NCBI RefSeq assembly: GCF_042477335.2
Contig: NC_091255.1
Coordinates: forward strand, 23,104,501 to 23,168,500
Length of the DNA stretch: 64,000 nt
Source of the DNA: Ovis canadensis
Lineage: Eukaryota > Chordata > Mammalia > Artiodactyla > Bovidae
Direction of reading: 5' to 3'
Numbering within the stretch: the stretch's first letter is position 1; each line of letters opens with the position of its first letter. The notes under the pieces were generated by a model, which was given only the letters and a program-made list of their open reading frames with translations, was not told the DNA's origin and made no database searches. The translations under genes were made by a program, and so were the position numbers. Below, piece by piece: positions 59,430 through 64,000 of this stretch.

Positions 59430-59870
59430 GACTGAGGGAAGCCATTCTTGTGGGGGAAACACGAGTAAGGCCGGAGCCAGGACGCAAACCAAAGCTGCAG
59501 GCAAGGGGCTCTGCAGTCCGCTTTCCGAACCTCCCAAAACGCTTACGTCCTACATTCTCACGAGGCCTGCCCGAGCCTGCTGAGGCTGACGGGAGCCCAC
59601 CCTGTGCTGTACCCCTCGAGAGGCACCCACTTGCCGCTTTCCAGACTTCTACTCCTCGCGGCAGGGCCGGCAACCCCAGCGAGACGAACAACCAATCACG
59701 CGGTGGCCAGTGGGTCACGTGGCACCCAGCTTTGAGGCGGGGCTGGTGCGGAGAGCAGCCAATCGGAGCGCGAGGCGGACTTTGGGGACGGAGCCGGCCA
59801 GAGGGCGCAAGCGTGTTTGCAGTCGCTCTGTGGCTGGGCGGGTTCTGAAGCCTGAGTTAGAAGTTAGACT
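59430..59870. promoter_or_regulatory. CpG-island promoter, probably of the SNORD7 host gene
   Basis: GC-rich with many CpGs. It contains two CCAAT boxes (59692-59696, 59759-59763, both on the plus strand) and an E-box TCACGTGG at 59715-59722. No TATA box. It is the only promoter-like block on the 5' side of SNORD7. The plus-strand CCAAT boxes leave open a divergent transcript running to the right. Confidence 0.6.
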
Positions 59871-60029
59871 TAAGGTAGTTTCTGCCAGTCCTTTAATTCC
59901 TTAATTTCCGACGTAGGAGAGGCTGTTACCTAGAGTGCCTTGTTTCACTAGGGAAAGGCATCTGAGGCAGGGTTGTAGAGTGTGTGTGCTCTGGACTTTT
60001 GGGAATGTCGGCTAAAAAAGATGTACAAC

Positions 60030-60174
60030 GTGAGAGTTGTGGGTTAAGTTCTATTTGGGGCAAAATGAGGACTGCAGCCCGGGAGGCAGCATCTCAGATA
60101 GCTCTGAGAGACTTCCAACGCAGCAGTGGGTGAAAGACAAGATATAAGGTTTTCTCCTTTGCACGGGAGACAGG
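60030..60174. repeat. Unclassified repeat interrupted by BovB, left part
   Basis: GAGAGTTGTGGGTTAAGTTC and GGGAGGCAGCATCTCAGAT recall a repeat family common in cattle DNA, possibly an LTR. The matching right part may be 62103-62360. I cannot name the family. Confidence 0.35.
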
Positions 60175-62102
60175 GATCAAGACCATCCCCATGGAAAAGA
60201 AATGCAAAAAGCAAAATGGCTGTCTGGGGAAGCCTTACAAATAGCTGTGAAAAGAAGAGAAGCGAAAAGCCAAGGAGGAAAGGAAAGATATAAGCATCTG
60301 AATGCAGAGTTCCAAAGAATAGCAAGAAGAGATAAGAAAGCCTTCTTCAGCAATCAGTGCAAAGAAAGAGAGGAAAACAACCGAATGGGAAAGACTAGAG
60401 ATCTCTTCAAGAAAATTAGAGACACCAAGGGAACATTTCATGCAAAGATGGGCTCGATAAAGGACAGAAATGGTATGGACCTAACAGAAGCAGAAGATAT
60501 TAAAAAGAGGTGGCAAGAATACACGGAAGAACTGTACAAAAAAGATCTTCGCGACCCAGATAATGATGATGATGTGATCACTAATCTAGAGCCAGACATC
60601 TTGGAATTTGAAATCAAGTGGGCCTTAGAAAGTATCACTACGAACAAAGCTGGTGGAGGTGGTGGAATTCCAGTTGAGCTGTTTCAAATCCTGAAAGATG
60701 ATGCTGTGAAAGTGCTGCACTCAATATGCCAGCAAATTTGGAAAACTCAGCAGTGGCCACAGGACTGGAAAAGATCAGTTTTCATTCCAATCCCAAAGAA
60801 AGACAATGCCAAAGAATGCTGAAACTACTGCACAATTGCACTCATCTCACATGCTAGTAAAGTAATGCTCAAAATTCTCCAAGCCAGGCTTCAGCAACAC
60901 GTGAACCGTGAACATCCTGATGTTCAAGCTGGTTTTAAAAAAGGCAGAGGAACCAGAGATCAAATTGCCAACATCCGCTGGATCATCGAAAAAGCAAGAG
61001 AGTTCCAAAAAACATCTACTTCTGCTTTATTGAGTATGCCAAAGCCTTTGACTGTGTGGATCACAATAAACTGGAAAATTCTGAAAGAGATGGGAATACC
61101 AGACCGCCTAATCTGCCTCTCGAGAAATCTGTATGCAGTTCAGGAAGCAACAGTTAGAACTGGACATGGAACAACAGACTGGTTCCCAATAGGAAAAGGA
61201 GTATGTCAAGGCTGTATATTGTCACCCTGCTTATTTAGCTTATATGCATAGTACATCATGAGAAACGCTGGACTGGAAGAAGCACAAGTTGGAATCAAGA
61301 TTGCCGGGAGAAATATCAATAACCTCAGATATGCAGATGACACCACCCTTATGGCAGAAAGTGAAGAGGAACTAAAAAGCCTCTTGATGAAAGTGAAAGA
61401 GGAGAGCGAAAAAGTTGGCTTAAAGCTCAACATTCAGAAAACAAAGATCATGGCATCTGGTCCCATCACTTCATGGGAAATAGATGGGGAAACAGTGGAA
61501 ACAGTGTCAGACTTTATTGTTTTGGGCTCCAAAATCACTGCAGATGGTGAATGCAGCCATGAAACTAAAAGACGCTTACTCCTTGGAAGAAAAGTTATGA
61601 CCAACCTAGATAGCATATTCAAAAGCAGAGACAGTACTTTGCCGACTAAGGTCCATCTAGTCAAGGCTGTGGTTTTTCCTGTGGTCATGTATGGATGTGA
61701 GAGTTGGACTGTGAAGAAGGCTGAGCACCGCAGAATTGATGCTTTTGAACTGTGGTGTTGGAGAAGACTCTTGAGGGTCCCTTGGACTGCAAGGAGATCC
61801 AACCAGTCCATTCTGAAGATCAGCCCTGGGATTTCTTTGGAAGGAATGATGCTAAAGCTGAAACTCCATTACTTAGGCCACCTCATGCGAAGAGTTGACT
61901 CATTGGAAAAGACTCTGATGCTGGGAAGGATTGGGGGCAAGAGGAGAAGGGGATGACAGAGGATGAGATGGCTGGATGGTATCATGGACTCGATGAACAT
62001 GAGTCTGAGTGAACTCCAGGAGATGGTGATGGACAGGGAGGCCTGGCGTGCTGCGATTCGTGGGGTCCAAGGAGTCGGACTGAGCGACTGAACTCAACTG
62101 AA
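60175..62102 (+). mobile_element. 5'-truncated BovB (RTE) LINE with broken reverse-transcriptase frame
   Basis: It starts inside the linker after the endonuclease domain and runs to the BovB 3' end (GACTGAACTCAACTGAA). One frame (from 60202) stays open except for TGA at 60820, TAG at 61249 and TGA at 61954. The YADD catalytic motif of the RT is intact at 61330-61341. Between about 61,005 and 61,072 a 1-nt and then a 2-nt deletion put RT motif A out of frame, and the motif's first Asp codon reads GAG in the original frame. An in-frame 3-nt loss occurs near 61,816. The endonuclease is missing, so the copy is dead. It is the best-preserved BovB in the window. Confidence 0.95.
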
Positions 62103-62397
62103 AGGCGGAGTTCAATACCCTGAAGCACTCATTTTACAAAAGGCTTTTTGTTAGTCCTGAGGATCTGATGTCACCATGAAGGGATTTAGTGCTTCTCTAG
62201 GTATGAGGCAATGGAAGGTTTGAGATCATAAAATCTGTTCCTAAAAATATCCAACTATCTAACACCTGTCCCACCAGATTCCCTGGAGCACAGAGTGCCT
62301 CACTCCACCCTGAACTCCCTCAGGGGCTGTTGAAGGTCAACAGCTATTCATCTCTAGGCAGATGGCAAACTCTGTTGTTCAGTTGTTGGCAATGCTC
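62103..62397. other. Repeat-like intergenic DNA, right flank of BovB
   Basis: CTGATGTCACCATGAAGGGA and GATTCCCTGGAGCACAGAGT look like part of the repeat interrupted by BovB (see 60030-60174). No gene seen. Confidence 0.35.
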
Positions 62398-62602
62398 TTG
62401 AAAGTGAAAGTGAAGTCGCTCAGTCATGTCCAACTCTTTGGGACCTGTGGACTGTAGCCCACCAAGCTCCTCAGTCTATGGGATTCTCCAGACAAGAATA
62501 CTGGAGTGGGTTGCCATTTCCTTCTCCAGGGGATCTTCCTGACCCAGGGATTGAACCCAGGTCTCCCACATTGCAGGCAGACGCTTTAACCCGTAAGTGC
62601 CA
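62398..62602 (-). mobile_element. Bov-tA SINE (antisense)
   Basis: GAAAGTGAAAGTGAAGTCGC linker, CAGGGATTGAACCCAGGTC and GGCAGACGCTTTAACCC. Confidence 0.93.
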
Positions 62603-62777
62603 ATTGCAGTTGACAGGAAGAGCTCTCGGTTCAGACAATGATCCAGCAATACTGTGCTTGTGCCAAACTTCCACCTGAGCTCTAGAGAGGTTGGGGTGAA
62701 CTTTGATGAATGTGCCCCTTCTTCCCCACCCAGGGGAAACTTATTGGCTGGTCAGAGGTTTGGGCTCTTCCTAAATA

Positions 62778-62903
62778 ACAAAGGGAATGGCAACCCACTC
62801 CAGTATCTTGCCTGGAGCATCCCATGGATGGAGGAGCTTGGTGGGCTACAGTCCATGGGTCGCAAAGAGTCAGACATGACTGAGCGACTTCACTTTTCAC
62901 TCA
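62778..62903 (+). mobile_element. BovA-type SINE unit (sense)
   Basis: AATGGCAACCCACTCCAG, GGTGGGCTACAGTCCATGGG and CATGACTGAGCGACTTCAC; single A unit without tRNA head. Confidence 0.88.
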
Positions 62904-63067
62904 ACAACAAAGAGAGGGCATTAAATATCAAAGAACTGCAAAGGAGTGCGGGGAAAACGTCACGGAAGAGATGGCCTTTGATCTGAGTCTTGAAAGATGC
63001 ATGGGATTTGAGAATTAGGAGATTCTGGGAGCAGATAATTTAACTCTTGAATTAAATAAGAAAGTAT

Positions 63068-63197
63068 AGGTGAGTGAGTGAGAGTCGTTCAGTCGTGTCT
63101 GATTCTTTGCGACCCCATGGACTGGAGTCCACCAGGCTCCTCTGTCCATGAAATTCTCCAGGCACGAATATTGGAGTGGGTTGCCATTCCCCTCCAA
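63068..63197 (-). mobile_element. BovA-type SINE unit (antisense)
   Basis: GTCGTTCAGTCGTGTCTGAT, CCACCAGGCTCCTCTGTCC and TTGGAGTGGGTTGCCATTCC; truncated before the head. Confidence 0.88.
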
Positions 63198-63395
63198 ATT
63201 TAGGTAAGGTTGAAACGGTGTAGTGTTTCTCAAAAGTCAGTGAGTTAGAAACACCAGAAGGAAAGTTAACACAGACGTCCTAAAACATCAAAAACAAAGG
63301 ACAAAACTGCACAATTCAGTTTTCCGGAATCAGTAAGGTTGAATCTGGAGGTGGAGCCCCCAGGTGTGTATATTTTTAATAAGTATGTTAAGGGA

Positions 63396-63618
63396 GTGGG
63401 CTTCCCAGGTGGCTCAGTGGGTAAAGAATCCGCCTGCAACGCAGGAGACACAGGCAGATGCGAGTTCAATCCCCAGGATCCCCAGGTCGGGAAGATCCTC
63501 TGGAGGAGGGCATGGCAACCCACTCCAGTATTCTTGCCTGGGGAATCCCATGGACAGAGGAGCCTGGTGGGCTACAGTCTATAGGGCCACAAAGAGTTGG
63601 ACACGACTGAAGCTACTG

Positions 63619-63620
<2 letters not shown>
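63396..63620 (+). mobile_element. Bov-tA SINE (sense)
   Basis: TGGGCTTCCCAGGTGGCTCA head, GTAAAGAATCCGCCTGCAAC, a short internal CCCCAGGATCCCCAGG duplication, and GACACGACTGAAGCTACTGA end. Confidence 0.94.

Positions 63621-63657
<37 letters not shown>
63621..63657. repeat. (CA)n microsatellite at a SINE tail
   Basis: About 18 uninterrupted CA units directly after the Bov-tA 3' end, a usual birthplace for CA repeats in ruminants. Confidence 0.97.
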
Positions 63658-63659
<2 letters not shown>

Positions 63660-63660
<1 letters not shown>

Positions 63661-64000
63661 TACCAGGGGAGATTCTGATTCACACCAAAGTTGAGGACCA
63701 GTGTTAGCCGTGATGAAAGGGGGTGGCACGAATTGAAAGACAGGCCGAGATGGCAGCTTACAGCCTGTGCAGTTTAGACTATTCTGGACAAAATGGGCAA
63801 TGTGAAGATTTCAGAGTCTGAGGAGATAGGTGATTAGATATGAAAACCCATTAGGCGACTATGTTTTTAAATAGGTGGAAGGAAGGCAGAGTGAAAGAAG
63901 GGGACGCTCTTTCAAGTGATGGCAAATGTCCAGGTGACAGCTAGTAAGAAATGGACAGGTGGCGTGTGAAGGGTGGCAGGAGGATAGGGATGGGGAGAAA
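63660..64000. other. Intergenic DNA at the right edge
   Basis: Purine-rich unique-looking sequence; no gene, RNA or recognised element seen. Confidence 0.5.

Noticed and set aside
59422-59848. ORFs of 98 and 132 codons near 59.5-59.8 kb
   Set aside because: Again CpG-island composition: arginine, glycine and proline-rich in both directions, no domain.
63621-63657. Possible CRISPR-like or tandem array
   Set aside because: It is a plain CA microsatellite without spacers; no CRISPR array exists in this eukaryotic window.

Overview
This is a ruminant nuclear genome window, most likely cattle or a close bovid. The density of BovB (RTE-type) LINE fragments, Bov-tA and Bov-A2 SINEs and CHR-type SINEs, together with bovid-type L1 3' ends, is found only in ruminants. 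The gene order (AP2B1 head-to-head with PEX12, then SNORD7) matches human 17q12. I cannot tell cattle from buffalo, sheep or goat by reading alone.

Left three quarters (1 to about 47,150, minus strand): the 5' part of AP2B1, the beta-2 subunit of the AP-2 clathrin adaptor. A CpG-island promoter and noncoding exon 1 lie near 47.0-47.2 kb. Eleven coding exons (41,279 down to 6,505) are joined by canonical splice sites and encode codons 1-512 of the HEAT-repeat trunk. The hinge and ear exons lie beyond the left edge. The introns are filled with mobile elements of several ages. They also hold a duplicated block of about 0.5 kb whose two copies flank exons 4 and 5.

Middle (about 47.2-52.3 kb): the intergenic space between the divergent AP2B1 and PEX12 genes. 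It holds a cluster of SINEs in opposing orientations, including a Bov-A2 with a perfect 15-nt target-site duplication.

PEX12 (52.3-56.4 kb, plus strand): complete, three exons, 359 codons. It is the RING-type peroxisomal ubiquitin-ligase subunit. The leader carries two short upstream ORFs, one overlapping the start codon, and the 3' UTR contains a Bov-tA SINE.

57.1-59.8 kb (minus strand): a box C/D snoRNA, recognised as SNORD7 (mgU6-47) from an 11-base-pair antisense element that places U6 A47 at the D+5 position. Around it I infer a two-exon noncoding host gene starting at a third CpG island near 59.4-59.8 kb. Its last exon converges on the PEX12 3' end.

Right end (60.0-64.0 kb): a 5'-truncated BovB LINE with a nearly continuous but broken reverse-transcriptase frame, inserted in an unclassified repeat. 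Bov-tA/BovA SINEs and a CA microsatellite follow.

No prokaryotic-style system, CRISPR array or unknown protein-coding gene was found. The most interesting items are the SNORD7 unit, the duplication around AP2B1 exons 4-5 and the overlapping uORF of PEX12.
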